Positions 16,128 through 25,084 of a stretch of DNA of 64,000 nucleotides are shown here, piece by piece. Where the stretch lies: the NCBI GenBank assembly GCA_024278175.1, contig JAJRTS010000036.1, positions 1-64,000 of the forward strand, written 5' to 3'. The first letter of the stretch is position 1; the number at the start of each line of letters is the position of its first letter. Both the position numbers and the translations under genes were made by a program. Origin of the DNA: Gemmatimonadales bacterium. GTDB taxonomy: Bacteria; Gemmatimonadota; Glassbacteria; GWA2-58-10. The notes under the pieces were generated by a model, which had not been told where the DNA came from, searched no databases, and saw only the letters and a list, made by a program, of their open reading frames with translations.

Positions 16128-17546
16128 ATGACCCTCAGCACCCAAATGCTCGAATCGATCCATCAAAACGTTGAGTGCGGCATATTCGCCGTGGACGCCG
16201 ACTGCCGCGTCATTTACTGGAATCCATCCGCCGAGCGGATAACCGGACGCACCGCCGCGGAGATGATCGGCAACACGTGCCGCGACATGCAGTGCACGGC
16301 CCTGCTCGAACAGGAAAAGCACAATTCCGACACATGCTCGCTGCTCGAAAACAATACTAAAGAAACGCTGACAAGCGAGTGCGTGTTACGCAGGCCGGAC
16401 GGGAGCATGGTTCGGGTGCTGAAAAGCTCGCGCGTGCTCCGCGACGAGAGCGGCGGAATAATCGGGGCGGTGGAGAGTCTTACGGATGTTTCCTCGATCA
16501 AACCCGACCTGACAGCCAACTTCCGCGATGGCCAGCAGCACGATGAGACCGCACCCGTGCCGGGGATGATCGGCCGGGGAGGCGCGATACGCGAGGTTTA
16601 CCGCCTGGTGCGTTTCGCCGCCGAGAGCGAAAGCACGGTGCTGGTAACCGGCGAAAGCGGCACCGGCAAGGAACTGGTCGCCCGGGCGATTCATCAGCTT
16701 GGCCGCCGCTCCAATGGCCCGCTGGTGGCCGTGAGCTGCTCGGCTCTGCCGGAGACCCTGCTGGAGAGCGAACTGTTCGGCCATGTGAAGGGAGCGTTCA
16801 GCGGAGCGGTGCGCGACAAGGTGGGACGTTTCGAGCTGGCCGGCGGCGGCACGATCTTCCTGGATGAGATCGGCGACATCAGCCCGCTGATCCAGCTCAA
16901 GCTGCTGCGGGTGCTGCAGAACCAGGAGTACCAGCGCGTGGGCGAGAGCGCAACCAGCACCGCCGATGTGAGGGTGATCGCCGCAACGAACAAGAACCTG
17001 CTCGACGCCGTGCGCAGCGGGGAATTCCGCGAGGACCTGTTCTTCCGGCTGAAAGTCTTCCCGATTACCCTGCCCGCCCTGCGCGACCGCAAGAGCGACA
17101 TCAGCGAACTGGCCGGGCACTTTATCGAACGCTTCAATCTCAAAACCGGCAAGCATATACGGCGGATCGACCCGGAAGCGATGAAGCTGCTGATGGACTA
17201 CTGCTGGCCGGGCAACATCCGTGAGCTGGAGCACGCGATCGAATACGCTTTCGTGATCTGCCAGGGCGAGGAGATCACCCCGTTCATGCTGCCCCAGGAA
17301 ATCCTTCGCGTTGAGTACCGCAAACAGTTCTGCCCCCAGGGCCAGCAGGGTTCCCTGGCCGGGACGCGCCCGTCGCTCGATGAAGCCTGGCTCGCTCCCG
17401 CCAGGCGCACGCGCCCGAGCCGCGAGCAACTGCTGAGCGCCCTGGAATCCAGCGGCTGGAACCAGAGCGCCACTGCCCGCTTTTTCGACGTCAGCCGGGT
17501 AACTGTCTGGAACTGGATCAACAAATACGGGATCCGCAAGCCGTAA
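16128..17546 (+). CDS. Sigma-54-dependent transcriptional activator with PAS sensor
   Basis: A 472-residue enhancer-binding protein. An N-terminal PAS domain (residues about 8-125) contains a cluster of cysteines (NTCRDMQC, then SDTC) that could bind a metal or sense redox. The AAA+ domain follows: Walker A GESGTGKE near 174, the sigma-54 contact loop as GAFSGA near 222 (canonical GAFTGA with Thr to Ser), and Walker B GTIFLDEIGD near 243. A Fis-type HTH (ATARFFDVSRVTVWNWI) closes the protein. It lacks a response-regulator receiver domain, so it is controlled by its PAS ligand. Targets are unknown. It converges on the dihydroorotate-dehydrogenase-like gene across a shared terminator. Confidence 0.93.
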   Translation: MTLSTQMLESIHQNVECGIFAVDADCRVIYWNPSAERITGRTAAEMIGNTCRDMQCTALLEQEKHNSDTCSLLENNTKETLTSECVLRRPDGSMVRVLKSSRVLRDESGGIIGAVESLTDVSSIKPDLTANFRDGQQHDETAPVPGMIGRGGAIREVYRLVRFAAESESTVLVTGESGTGKELVARAIHQLGRRSNGPLVAVSCSALPETLLESELFGHVKGAFSGAVRDKVGRFELAGGGTIFLDEIGDISPLIQLKLLRVLQNQEYQRVGESATSTADVRVIAATNKNLLDAVRSGEFREDLFFRLKVFPITLPALRDRKSDISELAGHFIERFNLKTGKHIRRIDPEAMKLLMDYCWPGNIRELEHAIEYAFVICQGEEITPFMLPQEILRVEYRKQFCPQGQQGSLAGTRPSLDEAWLAPARRTRPSREQLLSALESSGWNQSATARFFDVSRVTVWNWINKYGIRKP

Positions 17547-17591
17547 CCGCCGGTGTGCATCCCGTTTGGGAATCCGTATCCCGCCAACTGC

Positions 17592-17628
17592 AAAAAAGGG
17601 GCAACGCTGTACGCGCCGCCCCTTTTTT
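17592..17628. terminator. Bidirectional terminator
   Basis: AAAAAAGGGGC (17592-17602) pairs with GCCCCTTTTTT (17618-17628) around a 15-nt loop, giving a T-run on both strands. It sits between the convergent regulator and dehydrogenase genes. Confidence 0.9.
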
Positions 17629-17659
17629 CGCTATATCTCACCGGCACAAACGCCCTGTT

Positions 17660-18721
17660 TCAGTGCCGCTTCTCGCGCTTCTCGTGCTTCTCGTACGTCA
17701 GCCCGCCGCCATCGGTGGAGTCCACCTCCAGGTAATGATCCTTCGAGAGCTGGAGGTATTCCAGGCGCTGCTGTTCGCGGGTGCCGATCGTGATGTCGCG
17801 CTCCACGCTGCCCCTGACCTGGTCGATATTATCCGCTCCCACGCGCTCCATGTACTCGCTCAGCGAATCGAGCAGCACAGCCGCCTGCTTGAGTCCCTCG
17901 CGGTAGAACAGGGAGCAGACCTGCACGGTGGTGGCTCCGGCCAGGATATATTTGACTAACGCCTCGCCGCTGTGCACCCCGCCCGAGGCCGACAACTGTA
18001 CCTCCGGCATCAACTCGTGCAGAATTGTCACCCAGCGCAGGGGAAAATACATCTGATGGGAAGTGGTCAGGCCCTGGTCACCCCTGGCGCTGAAAGCCTT
18101 GCGGCTGTTGAGACTGATATCCAGACCGCTCTGGCGGTTAAACGTCACCAGCGCGTGGGCACCCGCATCCACAAGCTTTTTCGCCGTGTGCTGGGGGGCC
18201 GTAAGCTGGCCGCTCATTTTAACCGCTACCGGAATATCCACTTTGGAGACCACCGCGGCGACTATCCGGCTGAAGTTATTCTCAGCCTGCTCCATGTCCA
18301 GTTCCAGCTCTACCGATGGCACCGAGAGGTTGAGCTCGATGGCATCGGCTCCGGCAGCGGCCAGTTGCGCGGCAAAATCCACCCACCAGCGCGGCTCCGT
18401 GCAGTTGACAGAGGCGATTACCGGAATACTCGTTTCCTTTTTGGCCTGACGGATCTCGTCGCAATACTGTTGTGCTCCGTAGACCAGGCCGAGATCGGCC
18501 CGGAAGTACTCGCTGGCCTCCGGGTGCGAGCAGAGGCTATCGTCGAACGTGTTATCCCTGCGCCTGATATCTTCCTCGAAAATGCTTTTCATCACCACCG
18601 CGCCCACACCCGCCTGCTCGCAATGGCGCACCAGAGCGGCGTTGCGTGTCAGTCCACTGCTGGCGACAATCAACGGATTGCGCAACCTGAGGCCCATATA
18701 TTCAACTGATAGATCCGGCAT
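17660..18721 (-). CDS. Dihydroorotate dehydrogenase-like flavoprotein
   Basis: A 353-residue FMN TIM-barrel of the DHOD-like class. It has YMGLRLRNPLIVASSGLTR at the N-terminus, SVNCTEPRWWVDFAAQLAAAGADAIELN in the middle, VAVKMSG as the FMN-contacting lysine strand, and SASGGVHSGEALVKYILAGATTVQVCS at the phosphate site. It is longer than PyrD and belongs to a group usually annotated only as DHOD-like, so pyrimidine synthesis is not certain. The C-terminal tail is charged and low-complexity (YEKHEKREKRH). ATG 18721 has GAGGG 8 nt upstream. It is monocistronic as far as can be seen. Confidence 0.85.
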   Translation of the reverse strand: MPDLSVEYMGLRLRNPLIVASSGLTRNAALVRHCEQAGVGAVVMKSIFEEDIRRRDNTFDDSLCSHPEASEYFRADLGLVYGAQQYCDEIRQAKKETSIPVIASVNCTEPRWWVDFAAQLAAAGADAIELNLSVPSVELELDMEQAENNFSRIVAAVVSKVDIPVAVKMSGQLTAPQHTAKKLVDAGAHALVTFNRQSGLDISLNSRKAFSARGDQGLTTSHQMYFPLRWVTILHELMPEVQLSASGGVHSGEALVKYILAGATTVQVCSLFYREGLKQAAVLLDSLSEYMERVGADNIDQVRGSVERDITIGTREQQRLEYLQLSKDHYLEVDSTDGGGLTYEKHEKREKRH

Positions 18722-18822
18722 GGCTCATACCCTCTCTGGCAGATAACCTGTTGCATTGCTTATCGATATTCCTTAAGCGCTCCCGTCGCACGGTACGGGC
18801 CGGAAGCAGGATTTCATTTCCG

Positions 18823-19647
18823 TTACTCTTCTTTTTCCTCCGGCGGCGGATACTTCCGGTTCAGGTACGAGATTATCCCCGCCCACTGCGGACTGTTTTT
18901 CATCAGCCCTTCTTTGGGCGGCAACTGAGCAATCTGCGTGCGGGCGCTCTGTATCCGCTCATCGGTAACCGGGTGGGTACTGAACAGGTTGGCCCATGCC
19001 GATGGCTCCGATTTCCGCCCCTGCCGGAGCATCTCGAACATCTCCACCATCCCCATCGGGTTGTAGCCGGCCTCGTACATCATGATCAAGCCATCGCGGT
19101 CCGCCTCGCGCTCGGCCTCGCGGCTGTAGTAAAGCATCCCGGAGCTGGTGAAAAGGTTGGCCGCCAGATTGGCCGCCGTCCCGCGGCCGCCCAGCAGCGT
19201 CTCGGTCAGCGCGCCCGCCAGGTTTATCTGGCTCAGGCGTTTCATGCCGTGCCGGTTGACCACATGGCTGATCTCGTGGCTGACCACGCTGATCAACTCG
19301 GCCTCGGTCCGGCTCTTGCGGAACAGTCCCAGATTGATATAGCAGTAGCCTCCGGGAATGGCAAACGCGTTGACCGCCTCGCTTTTGACCACGGCGAAAT
19401 GGTACCCGATGTCCCTGCGCCGCGAATGCCCGACCAGTCGCCTGCCGCGCACGGCTACAAAAGAATCCAGCCTGGCGTCGCCGAGCATCTCCTGCCGTTT
19501 GCGGATTGCCTTGTCCAGGGCGTTGCCCAGCTGGACTTCTTCCTTTGTCGAATAGAGATTCAGATTCCTGATCGCCCCGCAACCTGTACCGGACAAGCCA
19601 ACAATCACGGCCAGGACGAGAGTTTTCAGCAATCCTCTTCTCAACAT
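18823..19647 (-). CDS. M48-family zinc metallopeptidase lipoprotein
   Basis: A 274-residue periplasmic protease. The N-terminus is a lipoprotein signal (MLRRGLLKTL..LSGTGCGA, Cys about 23). The catalytic HEISH lies near residue 124, with the third zinc ligand in the REAEREADRDG segment. NAFAIPGGYCYINLG before the HExxH is typical of BepA/LoiP-type M48 proteases that control outer-membrane protein quality. The start ATG 19647 has a GGGGCGGGG stretch directly upstream; an upstream in-frame ATG would destroy the lipoprotein signal. Its upstream region holds a short copy of the repeat element. Confidence 0.9.
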   Translation of the reverse strand: MLRRGLLKTLVLAVIVGLSGTGCGAIRNLNLYSTKEEVQLGNALDKAIRKRQEMLGDARLDSFVAVRGRRLVGHSRRRDIGYHFAVVKSEAVNAFAIPGGYCYINLGLFRKSRTEAELISVVSHEISHVVNRHGMKRLSQINLAGALTETLLGGRGTAANLAANLFTSSGMLYYSREAEREADRDGLIMMYEAGYNPMGMVEMFEMLRQGRKSEPSAWANLFSTHPVTDERIQSARTQIAQLPPKEGLMKNSPQWAGIISYLNRKYPPPEEKEE

Positions 19648-19669
19648 CCCCGCCCCTCTCCCTTTAGCT

Positions 19670-19735
19670 GCGTGTTGCAAAATAATATTCAACTCAATTC
19701 CAGGGCCGTTGATTGTCTTTCCGGGGGCGGGCCTT
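19670..19735 (+). repeat. Short, internally deleted copy (G) of the MITE-like element
   Basis: TTTAG-CTGCGTGTTGCAAAATAA is followed by ATTCCAGGGCCGTTGA, i.e. the left end joined directly to the right-end hairpin region without the central inverted repeat. The final arm is diverged. It lies between the divergent M48 and methyltransferase genes. Confidence 0.4.
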
Positions 19736-19865
19736 CAGGTTCCACCATACTTGACAGGATCGGTTGAATCCGCAATCATTACATAATATACAATTCACCT
19801 CAGCCACATTCAAGCCGGACAGCGGCAAGCTCCACTTGCGCCGGCCGGCAACAGGAAAAGCCACG

Positions 19866-20612
19866 ATGAGCAATCAGGGTAGTTATTCAGCTTTGGCTCC
19901 CTATTACGATATATTTATCGACTGGCCCCGGCGCCTGGCGGGCGAAATCCCTTTTATCACCGGTGCGCTGCCTGCTTCGGCTGAAAAAGTTCGCTGCCTG
20001 GACATTGGTTGCGGCACCGGCCGTCACCTGGAGCGACTGGCCGGGCTGGGATTTCATCCCGAAGGCGCCGAGCCCTCGCCGCAGCTGCGGGCCCTGGCGG
20101 TCCGCAACCTTCCCGGTGTAACGATCCACGCGGCCGGGATGGACCAGTTGGGAGAACTGGCCGCACGGCATGGCCCCTGGGGACTCGTCACCTGCCTGGG
20201 CAACACGCTGCCGCACCTGGAGCCAGCGCTTCGTCCGCGCTTTTTCGGCGCCCTGGCGGCGGCGCTCGCACCCGGAGCGGTAGCGGTGATCCATACCCTG
20301 AGCTACGACAAGATCCTGCGGGAGCGCCCCGGCGAGTTCCCCGATAAAACAGTCACCCACGAGGGACGGCGCTATACGTTTCAGCGTCTGTACGAGTACA
20401 GGGACGATTCGTTGATCTTTACCCTGCACGTCCTGGGGGAGGGACAAAAGCTTGCCAGCCAGAGCGAAACGCTCTATCCCATTACCGGCGATCAAATAGC
20501 CGGGCTTTGCCGGGATGCGGAGCTAAGTGACGTGGCCATGTACGACGGGTTCGACAGCAGTCGTCCATACGGAAAGGACAGCGGCACTCTTGTCTGTGTT
20601 ATCTCCGGGTGA
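19866..20612 (+). CDS. Class I SAM-dependent methyltransferase
   Basis: A 248-residue methyltransferase. It contains YSALAPYYDIFIDW, the SAM-binding motif I CLDIGCGTGRHLERLAGLG near residue 45, and WGLVTCLGNTLPHL as motif II/post-II region. The C-terminal half has beta-strand-rich substrate-binding sequence. The substrate is not identifiable. ATG 19866 is supported by AGGAAA 9 nt upstream; the frame is open to 19764, but the additional residues are composition-biased and lack a ribosome-binding site. It stands alone between the M48 and HDOD genes. Confidence 0.87.
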   Translation: MSNQGSYSALAPYYDIFIDWPRRLAGEIPFITGALPASAEKVRCLDIGCGTGRHLERLAGLGFHPEGAEPSPQLRALAVRNLPGVTIHAAGMDQLGELAARHGPWGLVTCLGNTLPHLEPALRPRFFGALAAALAPGAVAVIHTLSYDKILRERPGEFPDKTVTHEGRRYTFQRLYEYRDDSLIFTLHVLGEGQKLASQSETLYPITGDQIAGLCRDAELSDVAMYDGFDSSRPYGKDSGTLVCVISG

Positions 20613-20767
20613 TACGGCCCGGATGCAGTTGCCGGATAACATGAAACCTTGATGGCACGATCTGTTTTTCTGGTGCAATCCGAGGATTTGATAGTATATT
20701 GTCAGAAATTGATTAGTGCTGCTCAGCCGTCGGCAATTCACTTTTTCAGATATTCTCCGACAAAATT

Positions 20768-21649
20768 ATGTACACTTTGAAAGAAATCATTGATCAACTG
20801 ATCAATATCAGGCGCCTGCCTACGCTGAACCCGGTTGTCGTGATGGTCGAGAAGACGCTCAACGCCGAGGAACCGGATGTACAGCACCTGAGCCGGGTCA
20901 TTGCCGACGACCCCTCGCTGACCAGCATGCTGCTGAAAGTGGCCAATTCCGCCCTCTATGGCGCCCGGCGGGAGATTACCACCGTCCAGGACGCAGTGGT
21001 TCGCCTGGGATTTACCGAAGTAAGAAAACTGGTAGTGGACATTTCGGTGGTCAACTACGTGGCGGACATGCCGGACGGGTTACTGGACCCGATCGATTAC
21101 TGGGTGCATTCGATCGGGGTGGCGATCTGCATGGAAGAGATTCAGCAAATGACGAAAGTCATGGATCAAAACGGCCCTCAATCCCATGTGGTCGGCCTGT
21201 TGCACGATATCGGCCGGCTGATCAGTTCCACCCACCTTCGCGAAGCCTACGAAAGCCTGCCTGACAATCCTGACGAACTTGGCTGGGATTGGAACATCAT
21301 CGAGATTGAAAGAGGCCGGCTGGGAATCGACCACGCCCAGGTCGGAGCGGCCGTGCTCGACCGCTGGGGCCTGCCGAACAAAATCGTCGATTGCGTGCGC
21401 TATCACCATGAGTCCGATGTTTGCCCCGAGGATCAGCGAAAACAAACATACCTGCTTGCTCTCTCGGACTCGATATGCAGAAATCTGCATGTGGGTAACT
21501 CCGGTGAGGGCTACCTGCCCGAGGTACCGGAGGGTCTCTGGAAAAAGCTGGGGCTCGATTCGGAAATACTGGAAGAGGTAACCGAAAGGGTAAATGCGAA
21601 AATCCAGAAAAGCCAGGTGCTGCTCAATATAAGTGGTATGCGTAACTAA
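20768..21649 (+). CDS. HDOD-domain signalling protein
   Basis: A 293-residue protein with the HDOD fold. LSRVIADDPSLTSMLLKVANSALYG, VQDAVVRLGFTEVRKLV, and a degenerate HD region VVGLLHDIGRLI with later DCVRYHHE are visible. HDOD proteins are usually signalling or adaptor modules in two-component or second-messenger circuits and usually lack full phosphodiesterase metal sites; here the HD of LLHDIG is present. It carries no other domain. No strong ribosome-binding site precedes the ATG. It converges on the K+ uptake genes. Confidence 0.87.
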   Translation: MYTLKEIIDQLINIRRLPTLNPVVVMVEKTLNAEEPDVQHLSRVIADDPSLTSMLLKVANSALYGARREITTVQDAVVRLGFTEVRKLVVDISVVNYVADMPDGLLDPIDYWVHSIGVAICMEEIQQMTKVMDQNGPQSHVVGLLHDIGRLISSTHLREAYESLPDNPDELGWDWNIIEIERGRLGIDHAQVGAAVLDRWGLPNKIVDCVRYHHESDVCPEDQRKQTYLLALSDSICRNLHVGNSGEGYLPEVPEGLWKKLGLDSEILEEVTERVNAKIQKSQVLLNISGMRN

Positions 21650-21682
21650 TTTCCGCTCTTTGCGTTACCTGTTTTGGCCCCT

Positions 21683-22345
21683 TCATTTTTCCCGCATTTT
21701 CTCCAGTTGTGCGATGTCGGCGGACTTGCCCAGCATAATCAGAGTGTCGCTGTCTTTGACCACGTACTCCGCCGGAGGAAGCAGCACGAACTTCTCCGGT
21801 ATGCTTTCGCGAACCGCCACTACCAGAACGTTATATTCTCGTCGCAGATCCAGCTCCGCCAGCGACTTGCCCGTGAATTCCAATGGCGGCAGCAATTCAG
21901 CCATCACATGATCATCAGCCAGGTCCAGGTAATCTATCATCGATGGGTTGGTCAACTGACGGGCCAGCTTCACTGCTATTTCCTTTTCCGGATACACCAC
22001 CTTGTGAGCCCCCACTTTACCCAGAGCCCTGCCGTGCGAGGCGCTGTTGGCCTTGGCGATTATGTGTCCCACACCAATTTCCCGCAGCAGCAGAGTGGTA
22101 ATAATGCTCTGGCTGACATGATCGCCCATGCTGACCACCACCGCGTCCATCCCGAGCGCGCCGACTATTTCGAGAAAATCATTGTCCTCGGCGTCCGCAA
22201 CAACCGAGCGCGTACTGAACTCGCCCGCATTCTCGACTTTCTCCCGGTCAAGATCGACTCCCACCACCTCGTGCCCCTGCTCGAAAAGGGTTCTCAATAT
22301 CTGCGAGCCGAAATTGCCCAGACCAATTACCATGAATTTACTCAT
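21683..22345 (-). CDS. KtrA/TrkA-type K+ uptake regulatory subunit
   Basis: A 220-residue RCK protein. The N-terminal Rossmann domain starts VIGLGNFGSQILRTLFEQGHEVVGVDLD (GxGxxG and the terminal acidic residue for nucleotide binding). A TrkA-C domain occupies residues about 135-220. It has one RCK unit only, as in KtrA rather than the tandem TrkA. It forms an octameric ring gating the membrane subunit in response to ATP/ADP or NAD(H). It starts 13 nt after the ktrB-like gene with AGGAGG ahead of the ATG, so the two form an operon. Confidence 0.93.
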   Translation of the reverse strand: MSKFMVIGLGNFGSQILRTLFEQGHEVVGVDLDREKVENAGEFSTRSVVADAEDNDFLEIVGALGMDAVVVSMGDHVSQSIITTLLLREIGVGHIIAKANSASHGRALGKVGAHKVVYPEKEIAVKLARQLTNPSMIDYLDLADDHVMAELLPPLEFTGKSLAELDLRREYNVLVVAVRESIPEKFVLLPPAEYVVKDSDTLIMLGKSADIAQLEKMREK

Positions 22346-22358
22346 TGCCGCTCCTCCT

Positions 22359-23747
22359 TCAGAGCATCACCTCTGCTGAACTGTAGCGCAACTGCACCCT
22401 TCTGCGGGGGCGCAGCACACTGTAGGCCAGAGTTATCAATCCCACCCTGCCGACAAACATCATCACGATTATCACCAGTTTTCCCTGGATGTTCAACCCC
22501 GGCGTCACCCCCATTGACAACCCCACGGTGCCCAGGGCCGATACCGACTCGAACAGGTAATCCAGGAACAGAGTGCGCTCGTGAGGATGCATATACTCCT
22601 GCGCCTGAGTAAGCAGCAGGAGCAATGTGCTGAGAGTTATCAGCGCCGCACCGATTACGATTATCGCAATCATCTTGTGAATAATTTGTGCGGGAATCGT
22701 CCTGCCGCCGATATTAACCTGCACGTTACCTCTCAGGCGGTTGACAATCAATACCACCAGCAGAGCCAGGCTGGTGGTCCGTACTCCACCGCCGCAACTT
22801 CCGGGAGAGGCTCCGATAAACATCAGAATCATCATACACAGCAGACTGAAATTACTCAGGGAATCCACCGGCAAAGTATTGAAACCGGCTGTCCGCGCGG
22901 TTATCGACTGGAAAAGAGAATCCATCGCCATCCGCACAAAGCCCGCGCTCCCGGCGCGGGAACCCCATTCACCAAAAAAGACCGCCGCCGCGCCTGCCAC
23001 GATCAGGACCAGCGACGTTTTCAATACAAGCTTCGTATGCAGGGACAGCCGGTGGCCCTTTCCGGAGCGAAACCGCTCGGCGATGTCCATTACCACATAG
23101 AAACCGATCCCGCCGGTGATGATCAGCACGGAGAAGAGCAGCATCATCGGGCCGCTGCCCCCGTAGCGCTCGAGGCTGTCGCCATAGAACGAGAACCCGG
23201 CATTGCAAAAAGCGCTGACGCTGTGGAAAACCGCGTAACAGACAGCCCGCCCCACCGGATATCCCTGACCGAGCCAGCAAGCCACGAGAATCACCGCACC
23301 GCCGGCTTCCATTATCAGCGTGAAGATGAAAATATTTTTGATCAATTTGCGCAGGCTCAACCTTGGATCAGCCGCATACATCTTCTCTACCACCCATGTA
23401 TCGCGAAGGGTCGGCAAGCGTCCCAGCGACAGAAACATCAGCACCGAAAAGGTCATGATCCCCAACCCGCCGACCTGGATCAGCACCAGGATAACCGACT
23501 TGCCGAATACCGACCAGGCAGTTCCCGTATCGACAGTCGCCAGTCCCGTCACACAAACAGCGCTGGTGGCGGTGAACAGCGCGTCGATCAGTGGCACACG
23601 CCCGGCGCTGCCCGACACGGGCAGTGCAAGCAGTAACGTGCCCAGGGCAATCAAACCGGCGAACCCGAGAACAAGAAGTTCGCCGGTGCGTAATTTTTTA
23701 TAGAGCCTGCCAGCGCGCCTGTTTTCTGCCGGGAGCGTACCCATCAC
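22359..23747 (-). CDS. KtrB/TrkH-type K+ transporter membrane subunit
   Basis: A 462-residue membrane protein with the four-fold P-loop architecture of the SKT family. The four pore segments are visible as TSAVCVTGLATVDTG, SAFCNAGFSF, ITARTAGFNTLP and SALGTVGLSMG, each with the selectivity-filter glycine. It imports K+, probably coupled to Na+ or the proton gradient, under control of the RCK protein encoded immediately downstream. A full AGGAGG lies 8 nt before GTG 23747; ATG 23744 is the alternative. It is divergent from the MFS gene. Confidence 0.93.
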   Translation of the reverse strand: MMGTLPAENRRAGRLYKKLRTGELLVLGFAGLIALGTLLLALPVSGSAGRVPLIDALFTATSAVCVTGLATVDTGTAWSVFGKSVILVLIQVGGLGIMTFSVLMFLSLGRLPTLRDTWVVEKMYAADPRLSLRKLIKNIFIFTLIMEAGGAVILVACWLGQGYPVGRAVCYAVFHSVSAFCNAGFSFYGDSLERYGGSGPMMLLFSVLIITGGIGFYVVMDIAERFRSGKGHRLSLHTKLVLKTSLVLIVAGAAAVFFGEWGSRAGSAGFVRMAMDSLFQSITARTAGFNTLPVDSLSNFSLLCMMILMFIGASPGSCGGGVRTTSLALLVVLIVNRLRGNVQVNIGGRTIPAQIIHKMIAIIVIGAALITLSTLLLLLTQAQEYMHPHERTLFLDYLFESVSALGTVGLSMGVTPGLNIQGKLVIIVMMFVGRVGLITLAYSVLRPRRRVQLRYSSAEVML

Positions 23748-23860
23748 GGCACTAACCTCCTGAGTGTACTTCCGGTTCCAGTCCTTGCCGGAAGTTGGAA
23801 TCGGGTTTATTTTTGTTTCTTTTCTCCGCCAATTTCCATTAAAACAACTAATGGCAACCG

Positions 23861-25045
23861 ATGAGCCCCTTATCCATCAGCCGTTTTACACCCAACCGTT
23901 ACCTGATTTACTCCGGCAGCTTCCTGATGGATTTTATCTGCGCGTTCGTTGTCGGGGGCGTGGCGGTCTATGCACTGGAACTCGGTGCGGGACCAGTGCA
24001 ACTTGGCGCCCTCGGCGCCACGGGAGCCGGTCTGTACGTGGTTTGCAGCCTGATATCCGGACGTCTGAGCGACAGGTTCAACCGCAAGCACAGCCTGCTC
24101 ATCTACAGTTTGCTCGGCCTGGGGGCCTGCGTGCTGTTCACCCGCGCCACCCGCTTGTACGAGTTGTATCTGTACTACGGCCTGTTTCACGTTTCGATGG
24201 GCCTCTACTGGCCTACGTTGCAAACCCTGCTCGGCGACAGCCGTCACAAACGCAACCTGAGCAACACGCTGGGCAACTTCTGCATTGCCTGGAGCCTGGG
24301 TTTCGCGATCGGTCACTACGTCTGCGGCGCTCTGACCGAATACGGCGCCACGGAGCCATTCGGCTGGTGCGTCTATATGTCGCTGGCAGTGCTGGTTCTC
24401 ACTCTCGCCCTGTCCGAGCAAGAGGCGGGAGAAAAATCGGCGGGCAAGGATTTTCTAGCCCGGCCCGGCGCGACAAACCTTCGCTTGTGGAAACGTTTCC
24501 TGATCTGCGGCTGGATCGCCAATTTTTCGATGGTGTTCACCCTGGGAGCGGCAAAAATGCTCTTTCCCAAGCTGGCGCTGGATGTGGACGGGCTGGACCG
24601 CACCACGCTGGGCCTGATGCTGGCGCTGATCCACGGCGGCCAGCTCTGCATGTTCTGCCTGGTTAAATACTGGCATAGCTGGCAGTACAACCGCCGCACC
24701 TACCTGCTTACTCAACTGCTGGCCGTTCCGGGGGCGGCGCTGCTGGTCTGGACCAGCCACCCGGCGCTCTATGCGGCCGGGATGCTGCTGATCGGCCTGA
24801 GCGCCGGCTTCACTTACTCATCCAGCATCTACTACAGCACCAGCCGTCCGCCCGACTCCAAAACCCGCACCGGCTTCCACGAGGCGGTTATCGGTCTCGG
24901 CATCCTGACAGGCCCGCTGGCCGGTGGCGTGGTGGCCGAGCTCTGGAACCTGCACAGCCCCTACCTGCTGGCGCTGGTGCTGATAGCTCTCTCGCTGGCT
25001 CTCCAGAGCTGGCTGCTGTTACGACCCGTCAAGCACATTGCCTGA
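23861..25045 (+). CDS. MFS transporter
   Basis: A 394-residue, 12-helix major facilitator. The loop 2-3 motif appears as GRLSDRFNRKHSLL (family GxLaDrxGrrxxl), with a second, weaker version absent in the C-terminal half. The N-terminal helix has a polar FLMDFICAFVVGG. The substrate cannot be assigned; there is no obvious partner gene, since it is flanked by divergent K+ transport and convergent OYE genes. The ribosome-binding site is weak. Confidence 0.9.
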   Translation: MSPLSISRFTPNRYLIYSGSFLMDFICAFVVGGVAVYALELGAGPVQLGALGATGAGLYVVCSLISGRLSDRFNRKHSLLIYSLLGLGACVLFTRATRLYELYLYYGLFHVSMGLYWPTLQTLLGDSRHKRNLSNTLGNFCIAWSLGFAIGHYVCGALTEYGATEPFGWCVYMSLAVLVLTLALSEQEAGEKSAGKDFLARPGATNLRLWKRFLICGWIANFSMVFTLGAAKMLFPKLALDVDGLDRTTLGLMLALIHGGQLCMFCLVKYWHSWQYNRRTYLLTQLLAVPGAALLVWTSHPALYAAGMLLIGLSAGFTYSSSIYYSTSRPPDSKTRTGFHEAVIGLGILTGPLAGGVVAELWNLHSPYLLALVLIALSLALQSWLLLRPVKHIA

Positions 25046-25084
25046 TTGTGCCGGTTTGTTGCTCAAGAGCGGCGCGAGCGCCAC

